Positions 11,346 to 22,122 of a stretch of 64,000 bases of DNA are shown piece by piece. Origin of the DNA: Ichthyophis bannanicus (lineage: Eukaryota; Chordata; Amphibia; Gymnophiona; Ichthyophiidae); the NCBI GenBank assembly GCA_033557465.1, contig CM066043.1, positions 114,620,778 through 114,684,777 on the forward strand. The letters are read 5' to 3'. The notes beneath the pieces were generated by a model. The model was not told the origin of the DNA and ran no database searches. It saw nothing but the letters and a program-made list of their open reading frames with translations. Position 1 is the first letter of the stretch, and each line of letters begins with the position of its first letter. A program made the translations under genes and the position numbers.

Positions 11346-12341
11346 ATACGGAGGAAATGGAAATGCCAGTAATTAGAGAAAATTGGGACTTATGAACCAG
11401 AGGACTGTAAGATGGGAATTTGAGATTTTAAGTGGCTTTATCATTAATGATGAGTTGTTAACAGATTCTTTTGGAGCAGTATGGACTGTCATCTCAATGT
11501 AATTATGCTTTTTTTTATTAGAAAGATGGCACATTAACTATTTTAAATATATAGTATTAATAAGAAGCATTAGTATCTGGTAACTAGAACCACCACAAAT
11601 AATTAAAAACATATTAAACATTTTAAAAATCAAAAATACTGATAAAATATTTAAAGGAAAAAAAACAGCAGAAACATCAAATTGCATCCAATAATTTAAA
11701 GATGAAAGATGTCGTTTTCTCTCCCTCTCCTCACTTCATCCTGTACCCAGTATCCCTCACTCTCTGCCCCTCCCCACTCCACCCCTTAAAAAGAACACAC
11801 ACACACACTATTCCCAAAATCTGCAACACCATTTTCTTCTCCTTTCTTCCCCACCTTCTCCTCAGTATTCTTCTGCCTCGCCCAGTCCCAGGACCATTCC
11901 CCTCTCCATCTCGTTCCATCCTTGAACCCAAGTATTCCCCTCTTGCCCCTCCTCCAATGCTTCTCTCCATCCACCCAGCCTCAGAAGCATTTCACTCTGT
12001 CCCCAATCCCCCCCACGAGCATCATTCATCTAGGATCTCCCCAGCTCTATCATCAGCAGTAGCACAACTCTCCCTTCACACCTGATGCAGACTTCTGCAG
12101 TCAACACTGAGTCCCCTGCCTCACCTTGCCACTCAAGTAATCTCCACTCCTGTAGAGTTCACACAGCAACATATAGCACACATGAAACTCCCACACTCTT
12201 ATGCTGCTATCATCTGCATCAGTGCATGCTCAAAGATTTGCCCCCTTGGGCTGCAATACCAGGTTCTGATCACAGGACAGAAGCAGCAGTGGGGGTGGGT
12301 GAAGATAAGTCCCTGTAAGTTCACACCTGGCTATAGCATAT
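11346..12341. other. No gene recognised; pyrimidine-rich stretch
   Basis: 11350-11700 is AT-rich without features. 11700-12080 is very C/T-rich with a short CA repeat near 11800. Open frames here arise from base composition and have no recognisable motif. Confidence 0.5.
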
Positions 12342-12408
12342 AAGAACATAAGATATACTATAGTGGGTCAGACCAAAGGTCCATCAAGCCCAGTGTCCTG
12401 TTTTTAAC
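12342..12408 (-). mobile_element. CR1 3'-end fragment
   Basis: About 67 bp match the terminal CR1 sequence seen at 5597-5670 (AAGATATAC..TATAGTGGGTCAGACC). This is a severely truncated minus-strand CR1 insertion. It sits at the left edge of the next LINE. Confidence 0.7.
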
Positions 12409-12409
12409 T

Positions 12410-14680
12410 CCTTTTCCTCCTTTGAAGTCCATTCCATCTGCTTTTTTAATCCTTTACCTCTTCAGATAGTTACTATTTATAGACCCCCTGACAAGTCCAC
12501 ATCAACCTTTCTCACTGACTTTGACTCTCAGATTTCCTTAGTTCTGGATTCTTCTTCCCCCCTCCCTTATTCTTGGTGACTTTAATGTTAATAACCCTTA
12601 TGATACCCATTCTTCTAAGCTCTTTTAACTTACCTCCTCATTCAACCTCCAGCTTTGCTCTTCTCCCCACCCATCAGCATGGTCACTGCCTTGACCTTGT
12701 TTTCTTCTCTAATTGTTATCGTCTAATTTCCTTGCCTCTGTTCTTCCCGCATCTGACCATCAACCTGCTAAGCTTCACTCTTCATCACTTCCTGCCTTAA
12801 TCTCGCCCTTTTAGAAATCTTCATGCTATCAAGCAATCAGCTTTCTCCACTATCTCATCACCTCTTTCCTCCATCTTGTCTTCTAAGTCGATTGATGAAG
12901 CTTTAGTTTTCTATAATACTGCTCTCTCCTCTGCTCTAGATGCTCTCACTCTGCCCATTCCACGTACTGTGAGGCGTACTTTACCTCAGCCCTGGCTGCC
13001 TTCAACTACCCACTATCTACGCTCCTGTGCTCACTCAGTTGAGTGCACTTGGCTCAAATCCCGCTCCCTTTCTGATTTCCTTCACATCAATTTCATGCTC
13101 ACCACCTTCCAGTTAGCCATAACACTCGCCAAGCAAAACTACCATTCTCCATCTAACTCTTGCCTCTGACCCCCGCTGTCTCTTCTCAACTCTCTCCTTA
13201 AGGCGCCTCTACCCCAACCCCTCTTTCTCTCTCAGACCAAACCTTAGCAGACTATTTCCATGACAAAGTCTACAATATTACGCTTCAATTCCCCTAAAGA
13301 TCTGCTTCATCCCCTCTTCAACAGAAATGTTTCCCCTCAATCTCTGTTACCCTTTCATCCTTTTATAAGATCTCCAATGAGGAAACATCATCTCTCCTCC
13401 TCTAAACTTAGTACCTGTTCTTCTGATCCCATCCATTCCCATCTCATTAACTCCATCTCCTCCTCTTTCATCCCTTCCATCAACACATATTCTCAACCTT
13501 TTGCTCTCCACTGCAACTTTCCCTGCAGCCTTCAAGCATGCTGCAGTCACTCCTCTTATCAAGAAACCTTCACTTGACCCTTCTTGTTCCTCTAATTACT
13601 GACCCATCTCCCTTCTTCCCTTCATTTTCAAACTTCTTGATCATACAGTTCTCTGCCGTTGCCTTGAATCTCTCTCCTCACAAGCCCTGCTTATCGACTT
13701 CAATCTGGCTTTTGTCCCTTACATTCTACTGAGCCGACTCTCGCCAAAGTCTTCAGCAACTTGTTCCTGGCTAAATCCAAAGGCCTTTACTCAGTCCTTA
13801 TTCTTATTGACCTTTCTGCTGCTTTTGACACTGTTGACCACCACTTTCTCCTCTATACTTTGTCCTCACTTGGTTTTAGGGGCTCTGTCCTGTCCTGGTT
13901 CTCTTCTTACTTCTGCCATCACTCTTTCAGTGTTTGTTCTGGTGCATCCTCTGCTACTGCTATACCACTATCAGTTGGTATACCCCAAGGGTCTGTTCTG
14001 GGCCCTCTCCTTTTCTCTCTGTATACCCAGTCCCTTTCTGCTCTCATCTCCTCCCATGACTTTCAGTATCATTTTTATGTGGACGACTCTCAGATCTATT
14101 TTCACCTAATATTTCTGACATTCCAGGCCCGCATCTCTGCCTGCCTGCCTATCTGACATCACTGCCTGGATGTCTCACCTCCATTTGAAATTGAACATGT
14201 CCAAAACCGAACTCCTTATTTCCTCCCCCCCCCTCTAAACCCTCCTCGCCTTTCCTCATCTCTGTAGATAACCTTCTTCTTCCCATTTCCTCAGCCCACA
14301 ACCTTGGAGTCAACTTTGACTCCTCTCTCTCCTTCTCCACACATATCCAACAGATAGCTAAAACCTGTTTCTTTCTCTACAACATTAACAAAATTTCCCC
14401 CTTCCTTTCTGAACACACTACTAAAATACTTCTCCACTCTTAATCACCTCCTGTCTTGACTATTGTAAACTCCTCATTGCTGGTCTCCCTCGGAGTCACC
14501 TTTCTCCACTTCAATCTGTTGGATGGCTAATTTTCTACCAGCCCCGATATAACTCCTCTTCTTAAGTCAATTCATTGGCTCCCCTTCAGTTTACGTATCC
14601 AATTCAAACTTCTCCTTCTGACCTATAAATTCATTCATTCTACTGCTCCTCACCACCTTTCCTCTCTTCTCACACTCCTC
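12410..14680 (+). pseudogene. L2-type LINE ORF2 relic (endonuclease and RT)
   Basis: Plus-strand frames together give an L2-like ORF2. Endonuclease pieces are IYRPPDKSTSTF near 12470 and LILGDFNV near 12570. The RT has ISLLP near 13605, [13 protein letters not shown] near 13800-13840, [15 protein letters not shown] near 13975-14020, and FYVDDSQIY near 14070, where the usual A/Y of the YADD box is V. Later pieces are LNMSKTELLIS near 14190, HNLGVNFDSSLSF near 14300 and a broken C-terminal end. Many frameshifts make this an old copy. It ends where a palindromic MITE and a DIRS terminus begin. Confidence 0.8.
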
Positions 14681-14803
14681 CAGTCAGGTTTTCAGGATGA
14701 CTGCAATGAATATCATGGGAAAGCTTTGTATGCACTGCCCCCATCAAATGTAAATCTCTCTCATGCATATTCATTGTGAAAACCTAGTGTGTCCCGAAGA
14801 CTG
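14680..14803. mobile_element. Palindromic MITE fragment
   Basis: CAGGTTTTCAGGATGACTGC on the left is mirrored by GCATATTCATTGTGAAAACCT on the right, with ATGAATAT and ATGCATAT motifs inside. It is the same type as 10105-10240. Confidence 0.5.
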
Positions 14804-14805
14804 GG

Positions 14806-15160
14806 TTGAGAAAGAAAGGTTGTTTACCTGTAACGATGGTTCTCCTTAGACAGCAGGATAAATCAGTCCCACAGATAGGTGACATCATCCATGACGACAC
14901 AAGGTTAGACTTGCTCTCTCAGAACCCAAAAGAGTCTAGAAACTCTCTGGGCATGTGCGAGTTACTCCTCCCCTTCAATCATTCACAAAGCTAAGTTCAA
15001 CCTTTGGAAAGAACAGTGACTTCAACCAAGAAGGGGAGGTGGGAGGGATTGTGCAGCTGATTTATCCTGCTGTCCAAGGAAAACCATCATTACAGGTAAG
15101 CAACCTTTCTATCTCCATAGACAAGCAGGATATAATCAGCCACACAAATGGGTGAATACA
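14806..15160 (-). mobile_element. DIRS-G: terminal repeat plus internal complementary region
   Basis: The left terminus (TTTACCTGTAACGATGG near 14820) is followed about 230 bp later by its reverse complement (CATCATTACAGGTAAGC near 15085). That copy is fused to a second motif (AGACAAGCAGGATATAATC). This left-terminus-then-ICR layout is the hallmark of DIRS elements and matches DIRS-A. No protein domain follows, so this is a decayed or non-autonomous copy. The ICR position implies minus-strand coding orientation. Confidence 0.7.
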
Positions 15161-16139
15161 GAGTTGAGGGTGCCAGGGACATGAAACTTGAATACTAAAA
15201 GGTGCCCCCCTTGCACCAGAGAAGTTAGGCTAGGGTAAGTTGAAGCCAATACAAGTTATGGTGGCTCCGTCCCCAGGTCCAGAAGTTGTCTCAGTGAGAG
15301 GACAGTAGGCTCAAGCTTTTCAATGTGTTATGGCAAGAGCAGGGGTAGTTAGACAGGCTGCCATGGCCCACTGGTACCACACATTGTGCTGAAATGGAGT
15401 GAGAAATGAAGGAGACCTGTAAGAGAAAAGTCAGGGAGGCCCTGAATTGACAATGAAGCTGGAGGCTGGTTAGAGTAGGAAAGCAGAGGTAGGTTTCGAT
15501 TAAGTTCTTCTTTTTTTTTTTGTACATGGTTGGAATTTGCCTGGCAGCAGCCAGGATCTGGCCCAACTATTATTTAGATTTGGGGTGGTCCAGGCTGGAG
15601 GCAATGCCTTGGGTCAAATGGGTGGATCTCAGTTGGGAAGGGCCTTTGGAGGAGAGTGGGAGAGAATGGATGGGACGACCATAGCTAGGCAGCTATCCAG
15701 CAGAGGCTAGTCCTTCTGGTGATTTTCCATCATCCATCCCTCTTCTTCAAAGGATCTGATTTTTTTTTAAATTGATATGCTTCCTTCCTACTGGTAGGCC
15801 CCAGTATAGGGAATCAATGGCAAGCTATATGGGCCCATGGATCAAGGGAGGAGTAGTGGGAGAATGGAGCATTTGATGCTGGAGAACAAAGGGGTGGTGA
15901 AAAAAGGAGGAAGTTTGAGTCCCTGATTAAAAACGGGGGGGAGGGAACGTCCATCTACGTGGGATATGTCTGTATGGTCAGGCAATGATGCATCTGTTGG
16001 ATGGGAAGTCTATGGGTTTCAGGAGAAGTTGGCAGGAATATTGGCATGTGCTTCTCCGGAGTCTCCAACAGCAGAGACCTGGATTCCAGTAATCACCCTA
16101 GCTGCCATGAATATCTGGGAGGATGATGCATTTTCATAA
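15161..16139. other. No gene recognised; purine-rich
   Basis: G/A-rich sequence without open frames of recognisable content. It may be the interior of the non-autonomous DIRS element starting at 14806, but no matching copy is present to test this. Confidence 0.4.
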
Positions 16140-16425
16140 ATAAATAGTATTCCTTGCTCAGATGATAAGATTTTTGAAATTTGTAAATATTTAAATCTGT
16201 ATATATGTTTAAACTATCTATATACCTAATCAGCATTTACTCAGCATTGTAACCCTCAAATTACCATTTTTATTATATACAATTTAATGTTCACTGTAAT
16301 TTCAATTGTTTGAATAAGTTTCAATGTAATGTTCAAGTTTTGTTCTATGTAAACCGCTTTGATTTTTCTGAAAGGTGGTATATAAAACCGTTCAATAAAT
16401 AAATAATTAATAAATAAATTCGGGG
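16140..16425 (+). mobile_element. L2-like LINE 3' tail
   Basis: Non-coding sequence ending with GTAAACCGCTTTGATTT, GGTGGTATATAAAACC and an AATAAATAAATAA run. It shares the tail of the LINE at 1-2203 and is 5'-truncated. Confidence 0.75.
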
Positions 16426-16599
16426 GGGGGACTATTGTGAAAGGTTTGACTTTCACCAAAATGCAGGGACCTGTAATTGCAAAAACCCAAGGGAGTGGTA
16501 CAATACAGGGGATGAAGTTCTTCTATGCACAAAACAAGAGCAGGATCATAAGGTGGCCAAACAGGTAACAGCAAAAACCAGGAGGATATTTGTGTGCAC

Positions 16600-16860
16600 A
16601 GGGAGAGGAAAAGGTTGGTGGTAGTGCCTCTGTACAAGGCTCGGGGTGAGACTTCATTTGGAGTACTGGGTATAATTCTGGAGACTGCACTTTCAAAAGG
16701 ATATAAACCAAATGGAGTAAGTCCAGAGGGCTGCTACTAAAACGGTCAATGGTCTTCATGAGAAAACATTGAGAAAAGATAAAGAGCTAAAAAATGCATA
16801 TCCTAGAGGAAAGGTAGGACAGGAATACCTGAAGGGAAGACCTTGCTAGAACTGTCTATC
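16600..16860 (+). pseudogene. CR1-like ORF2 C-terminal remnant
   Basis: With one frameshift, the plus strand resembles the CR1 C-terminal region: LHLEYWV near 16660, then a KDI..VQRAATKTVNG-like order near 16700-16760. This parallels HLEYCVQFW..KVQRRATKM in the CR1 copy at 6.2-6.5 kb. It is short, old and non-functional. Confidence 0.55.
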
Positions 16861-16886
16861 CCTTGGGTCCTTGTCCTAAGATCTAA

Positions 16887-17342
16887 GGGCCCAATATTGA
16901 CTTGCGCAGGCTAAGCACATCCCTATGGTACATAACCCTGCTCGCCGACCCTTATCCCCAGATATTCAATGCTTGGGTCATATGTGGCCCCGGCATTGAC
17001 CATACAGGGATCAACGCACACACTGGAAGCCGCAATAGCTAACTGGGTAGCAGTGATATTGCATGCTGCCTGGTTAGCTCTTGCATCTTAAAAGATAGGC
17101 GAGGAAAACCCTCACCATCTTTCAGGTGCAGGTCACTAACCAGGCAGCATACAATATCGTCACTGCCTTGTTAGTGACAGTCTCTACCCCTGCTCCACCC
17201 CCAAATGCTGCACATAGGGGAGAGTTAGAAGGGGATATTCAACAGCACTAACCGTCTAAGTGCCGCTGAATAGCCCAATTTAAGGCATTTACATGGTTTA
17301 CTGGGCTGTAAACTATATAAATGCCTTTCTAAAATCAGGCCC
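16887..17342. mobile_element. PIF/Harbinger-like MITE with TAA duplication
   Basis: The element begins GGGCCCAATATTGA and ends with the reverse complement of GGGCCTGATTTTAGA. It is flanked by TAA on both sides (16884-16886 and 17343-17345). A 3-bp TWA duplication and GGGCC termini fit PIF/Harbinger. It is 456 bp and has no coding capacity. Confidence 0.65.
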
Positions 17343-17579
17343 TAAACATTGCAAAAGGGTGGCCATAATCCCAATAAAACTGTGTCCCCACATAGGAGAT
17401 GGAGCAAAGAGCTTGGTTTGTACCCCCCCCTACCCCTAATCTAAAAGATGCTCTAATGAAGGGGTCAGAGTTTCCCATTTTTTGGATGTCTCATACTTCC
17501 AGGATTTCTGTTCCTGCTAGAATTGGGGATGGAAATAGCACCAAAATAGTCAAACCACTAAAATGCTGAAGCTGAATTG

Positions 17580-18262
17580 GTTCACCATTTAGACAGTATA
17601 TAGGCAGAAGACCCATCAGCTGCTATGGAGAGGGGTCTCTTATACAATCACTAGGCTGCAGACCATATCAGTATGACTATGATGTTCAGATTTTACAAGG
17701 TATTAATCCTTCCTCTCTCGATATTTTGAGAATGGAGGACGGCTTAGCAATAGCTGTTGGAGATTCAAAGACTGGTTTTAAATGTAGCTAAATGTGAGGC
17801 CATTTGGTTCACTTGTTCTCTGCCCCCTTCGTTTTGAGCACCAAGGGACCATTATCTCTACATGATGCAAGTTGTTTGCTCGATATAAAATGAACTCTGG
17901 ACTATCCTTTACATTTCAGATTAACATAGTGGTCAGTCTTCTCTCTTTTGCTTCACAGAATTAGAGCTATTAAGGATTGTCTTTCAGTAAAAGCGCAGAA
18001 AACGCTTGTGCCTTCCTTAGTAATAAGAAAGCTCAACTACTGTAATTCCCTTTATAATGGCCTACCTTTGTCTGCAAGAAAACATTTTCAGCTTATACAA
18101 AATACCTCAGCGATGCTGTCATCATGTACAAAGAGATGCAACTCTCTCTTGACAGGCTGGGATTGGCTCACTGTTGCTGCCTACACTAATCGATGCTGGC
18201 AGATCATTGAGAGACTCAATAACTCATGGAGAGGAGACTCATCTATTGCTGAATTCTAGGAA
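17580..18262 (+). pseudogene. L2-type LINE RT C-terminal remnant
   Basis: The frame 17948-18259 reads IRAIKDCLSVKAQKTLVPSL, LNYCNSLYNGLP, LQLIQNTSAM-like. This is the thumb/C-terminal region of L2-clade reverse transcriptases. Broken frames upstream to about 17600 continue the same domain. No catalytic block remains. Confidence 0.7.
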
Positions 18263-19204
18263 ACGATATTGGATTTATGAACTGATTCACTGGCATGAGA
18301 GGAAGAGATATCATTAATCTGATGGTTGATTAGTGCGCATGAATCAGATGACTGGGATTTAAAAGATGGTTGCCATTTTATAGCAGTATATTTAGAAGGA
18401 CGATACAGCGAGTGGTCATAGATGAGTGGCTGTAAGATTAGAACCAAAGATAAAGTTCAGTCCCTGGGGAAGCATGTTGAATTTGAAACACAGTGCTGGG
18501 TTGAGAAGAGATTTATGACTGTTTGACCACAGACAAGTTGTGAAATGAAAGTATAACAAACTCAGATCATGTAATGATCTTTTTGAATTAGAACAAGCCA
18601 GTTTTACAAATAAATCAACAAATCATTCAACTTATCTAACAATAAAGTGGACCACAAAATGAGAGATTATACATCTCTTTAAGAAAGCTGGTCTGGTCCT
18701 AAACATAGGGACTTAATTATAGGACAGAGTGTGTTCAACCCATTTTTAGGATCTGTGATTTCAACTATAGATTGATATATTATATTAACAGTTGTTTGGT
18801 CTAGTTAATAGTCAAAATTTATAACTGAAACTGTGTGTTATTTATGGAGGCACTGGAGAGGCTGCAAAAATATTTTGCCTCAGTCCTGCTCCAGAGATAC
18901 CTGAGGTACACAGGTCACACTGTATCTGACAGCATGAGGAAGCTTGGCTCCAAAAGACCCCCCTCCCCGCAAAACTGCTATGCTGAGCTTCAATGTGCTA
19001 TCTGAAGAGCTGGGTTAGAAAGGACGAGTCTGAGTAGAAGCAAGGATCCCATGGAGGCAGAATGGGTAGAGAGGTGTCTGTTCTACTGTCAGCACTGAAT
19101 GCAACTGAGAAGAGATTGTAATACATAGGCCTTGTTTAAGAGACATTCAATAGGTTTAGCAGTGCTAGTTCATCATAGCTAAAAATCACAGACATTGGTG
19201 GCAC
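18263..19204. other. No feature recognised (downstream of PNLDC1)
   Basis: No coding, repeat or RNA signature seen. It lies just beyond the proposed polyadenylation site of PNLDC1. Confidence 0.5.
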
Positions 19205-19221
19205 CTTATAGCATAGCAGAT

Positions 19222-19227
19222 TTTATT
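19222..19227 (-). promoter_or_regulatory. PNLDC1: PNLDC1 polyadenylation signal AATAAA
   Basis: The minus strand reads AATAAA here, about 300 nt after the stop codon. Cleavage would be expected about 10-30 nt further on, near 19195-19212. It is the first canonical signal after the stop, although an AATAAAATT-like stretch near 19283 is an earlier alternative. Confidence 0.6.
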
Positions 19228-19525
19228 CTTTGTTTTCTTCACAATCAGAGCTAAATAGGTCTCGATTATAAATGGCACAAGATCAATTTTATTAATTTTT
19301 GCACAGACAGCAAGACTGTCTCCTTCAGGCACTGTAAGAGACGGGCAGCCAAATTCCAGGCGAAGCAAAGTCCTTGCTGTTTCTCGAAGGTCTTCAGGCC
19401 TGAACCCATGCTTGCCTTAACTGCTTTCACTAAAAGCGGAATGAGAACGCTACAAACTAGGCACTGCATGGATAAAGGAGACAAGATTCATCTGGTAAGA
19501 CTGCTCCAGGGAGGGTTTTCAGCTC

Positions 19526-19598
19526 CTAGAGGCGACGGCGAATGGATCGTCCAAAGATAAAGGCCACAGAAGACCAGGCTAGGATGACGCTACACACA
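19526..19598 (-). CDS. PNLDC1: PNLDC1 last exon, coding part (membrane anchor)
   Basis: The exon begins after a pyrimidine tract and CAG on the minus strand (CTCTTCCTCCTCAG) and completes an AG|T serine codon. It codes for VCSVILAWSSVAFIFGRS followed by basic residues IRRRL and a TAG stop at 19526-19528. The hydrophobic stretch is the single C-terminal transmembrane segment typical of PNLDC1, which anchors the enzyme to an organelle membrane, reported as mitochondrial/ER. From memory the human protein ends with a comparable AFILGRS motif. The stop is followed by a 3' UTR of about 300 nt. The upstream intron is 15.5 kb. Confidence 0.92.
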
Positions 19599-19965
19599 CT
19601 GAGGAGGAAGAGCGCTGGGTTAGTGGGTGAGGACAGAGAGACTGTTTATTGCACACAAGGAGAAGCACTAGTTAGAATGCAAGGCTATGAACAATGTGCA
19701 CGGCCTATGCTCAGGAAAACATCAGGCTGACACAGATGAAGACTTCCAGAGTGAGATGGGACCAGGCTCACTACTTCTGCCCCAGCCCAGCTTACAGACA
19801 GGCATATTCCTACACTTTCTGCTCCTTACTCCTAGCCAAAATCTGTCTATTTCAGGATGTCAACCTTATTTCCGTGTCAGGCTGTGCTGCCAAAACTGTG
19901 CTTTAAGTGTAGTGACTGCAGGGGAGGAGTCATCCTATGGATGTTACAACTAACATATGGGGGGG

Positions 19966-20171
19966 GGGGGGACACCAGGGTCAGCCCAAAGGATTCTGTA
20001 GCCCCAGGAAGAAGCCCCTATTGGCAGGGTCGGGGGGGAGAGGGGTGCACGGCTCAGCTTGGCATGGTGGTGGAGGCGGTGGCAGCAGCCTGCAACAGGC
20101 CATGTCTGCCAAGCCACCCACTGAGATCTGCTGCTCTAGACAGCCACCTAGTGGACAGGCCAGCCCTGGGA
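19966..20171. mobile_element. Possible hAT-type MITE (old)
   Basis: Ends CAGGGTCAGCCC and, reversed, CAGGGCTGGCC are terminal inverted repeats. Internal text (CACCTAGTGGACAGGCC) matches the hAT MITE at 33046-33210. The flanking 8 bp do not match well, so the copy is old. A G-tract sits at its left edge. Confidence 0.45.
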
Positions 20172-20314
20172 AGTACATATTTGCATATTAAATGATTATG
20201 AAGTAAGGAAAAAAAAACAGTCATTTTCTGACACTTCTTATATGCCTGCTTTATTTAGTGTTCTTCTTGGGGAAAAGATTTTCATGATTGTGGTGGATTT
20301 GAGAGGTGGAGGCT

Positions 20315-21367
20315 AGAGACTAGGGAGAGAGAGACGGGATCTCAGAGTGAAGGAGAGAAAGAATATGGGGGAAGAGAATAAATTTCCACATGCCTCATCA
20401 CTGCTTTGATACCCTCACTTCCTTTTCCCACTCTGCTGCATCCCATCTGATCCACATACTCTTCCCCAATCCCCTCACTCATTTTTCCCCCCCCATCACA
20501 TCCTTTCATTCACCCTATCACCACATCCCCCCTTCACTGTTGCCTCTTCCCTCTCTCCATCTGATGTCATTCATTCTCTTCCTCCCTACATCCTCTTACT
20601 CACTCCTCCACCTTTTCCTATGATCTCCTCCTTCGCCATCCTGCCATCCCCCATCCCCTCACTCATTCTCTGACCCTCTCGCTCATGCTCTCTCCCAGTT
20701 TGAAATGACGATGAGCACAGTGGCAAGGCAGTACCTTAGTCTACACAGTCCTCTGCCGCGAGGGACTGGTGGTGGCACTTTGAACCAAGGAGGATACTGT
20801 AGTACTGACACTCTGGGCCCAGCAGCAGGCAGTATGTGGCGCAAGGTGCCATGCTGCCACCGTTCTCATCCTCCCAAGCTGGGATCAGCAAGGTGGGCAG
20901 GAGGAAAAGGGCGGCCTTCCTCGGTGAAGCAGCTGCGTTCAGTGTGGCATCACTGCTGTTCTTCTGCAGCCCAAGCTGAGTCAATCGCAACTTGCAACAG
21001 GAGCGAGAGGGTCAGAGAGTGAGTGAGGGGATGGGGGATGGCAGGATAGCGAAGGAGGAGATCATAAGAAAAGGCAGAGGAGTAAGAGGATGTAGGCAGG
21101 AAGAGAATGAATGACATCAGATGGACAGAGGGATGAGGCAAGTGAAGGGGGGTGTGGTGATGAGGTGCGAGGATGAAAGGATGAAAGGATGTGATGGGGA
21201 AAAAATGAGTGAGGGGATTGGGGAAGAGTATGTGGATCAGATGGGATGCAGCAGAGTGGGAAAAGGAAGTGAGGGTATCAGAGCAGCGATGAGGCATGGG
21301 GAAATTTATTCTCTTCCCCCATATTCTCTCTCTACTTCATTCTGAGATCCCTTCTCTCTACCCCTAT
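20315..21367. repeat. Long inverted repeat, arms about 375 bp, spacer about 310 bp
   Basis: The left arm (about 20315-20690) is C/T-rich. Its reverse complement forms the right arm (about 21003-21367). Matching landmarks are ATATGGGGGAAGAGAATAAA near 20365 against TTTATTCTCTTCCCCCATAT near 21306, and CCCATCTGATCCACATACTC near 20440 against GAGTATGTGGATCAGATGGG near 21228. The spacer (20691-21002) is not palindromic and has no recognised domain. Small indels separate the arms. Confidence 0.85.
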
Positions 21368-21639
21368 GCGCCAGCCACTGATCCAAGCCACATAGAAACA
21401 GGAGCTGCTTCAGACTGTAGCCGCTGAGAGAGCTTCATATCGGTCTTTTTCTAAGCCGCTTAGGGCCAGCCCTACCAATCAGCAGCTGTATGTTTTGCAT
21501 ATGGCCCTGCTTTTCAGCTACTACTGATGTATACAAATGGGGCCCCACGATAGTCCTACATCCCCCCCTCCCTCCCATCTGCCTCTGAAACCTACACTGG
21601 CCACTGATGAAGGTAGGCGAGTGAAAGAGAGTAGTTACT

Positions 21640-21812
21640 CACCTATAACAGGTTTTCTCCAGGAGCAGCAGGAATCAGTCCTCACATATGGGTGACATTG
21701 ACACCGATGGAGCCCTTGCAGAACATTTCCCCAGCTTTCCATGAAAGCTTTTGGGAATGCAGGCACGCATGCGCGGTTCCCTTCCCGCCTAAAGGTGACA
21801 TCTTACCTCAGT
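21640..21812 (+). repeat. DIRS-A left inverted terminal repeat
   Basis: Reverse-complementary to 27518-27677 over most of its length. Landmarks are CACATATGGGTGACAT, CCAGCTTTCCATGAAAGC and GGCACGCATGCGCGGTTCCC. Confidence 0.9.
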
Positions 21813-21897
21813 CAAATGACATAGCTAAGAACAGCATACAAAAAAGTAAAATAAACTATGTACAACTGCAACTCCCAGGGGGGGAGGAGGGAGGGTT

Positions 21898-22000
21898 GTG
21901 AGGACTGATTCCTGCTGCTTCTGGAGAACACCTGTTACAGGTGAGTAACTACTCTTTCTCCAGGACCAAGCAGGAAGTCAGTCCTCACATATGGGTGACT
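21898..22000. repeat. DIRS-A internal complementary region
   Basis: The region is complementary to both outer ends of the element. Its first half (CCTGTTACAGGTGAGTAACT) is the reverse complement of the left end at 21631-21660. The second half (GACCAAGCAGGAAGTCAG) is the reverse complement of the right end near 27650-27675. Confidence 0.9.
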
Positions 22001-22122
22001 CCCTAGCTCTGGGCTACCAGGAACCCAGGCTGAACAAGAGAACTCCCTCTAGTCTCAGCATCAAAGAAAGGCTTTTCACTGACAGAACCTCCACCGGTAG
22101 CCCAACAGAGGGCAGGAGTTGC

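Noticed and set aside
11702..12085. 127-codon plus-strand open frame
   Set aside because: Composition-driven frame in C/T-rich DNA; no domain or splice context.
20390..21297. Two similar open frames on opposite strands (Ser/Pro/His-rich)
   Set aside because: They result from the inverted repeat; pyrimidine-rich DNA gives long frames without a recognisable protein.
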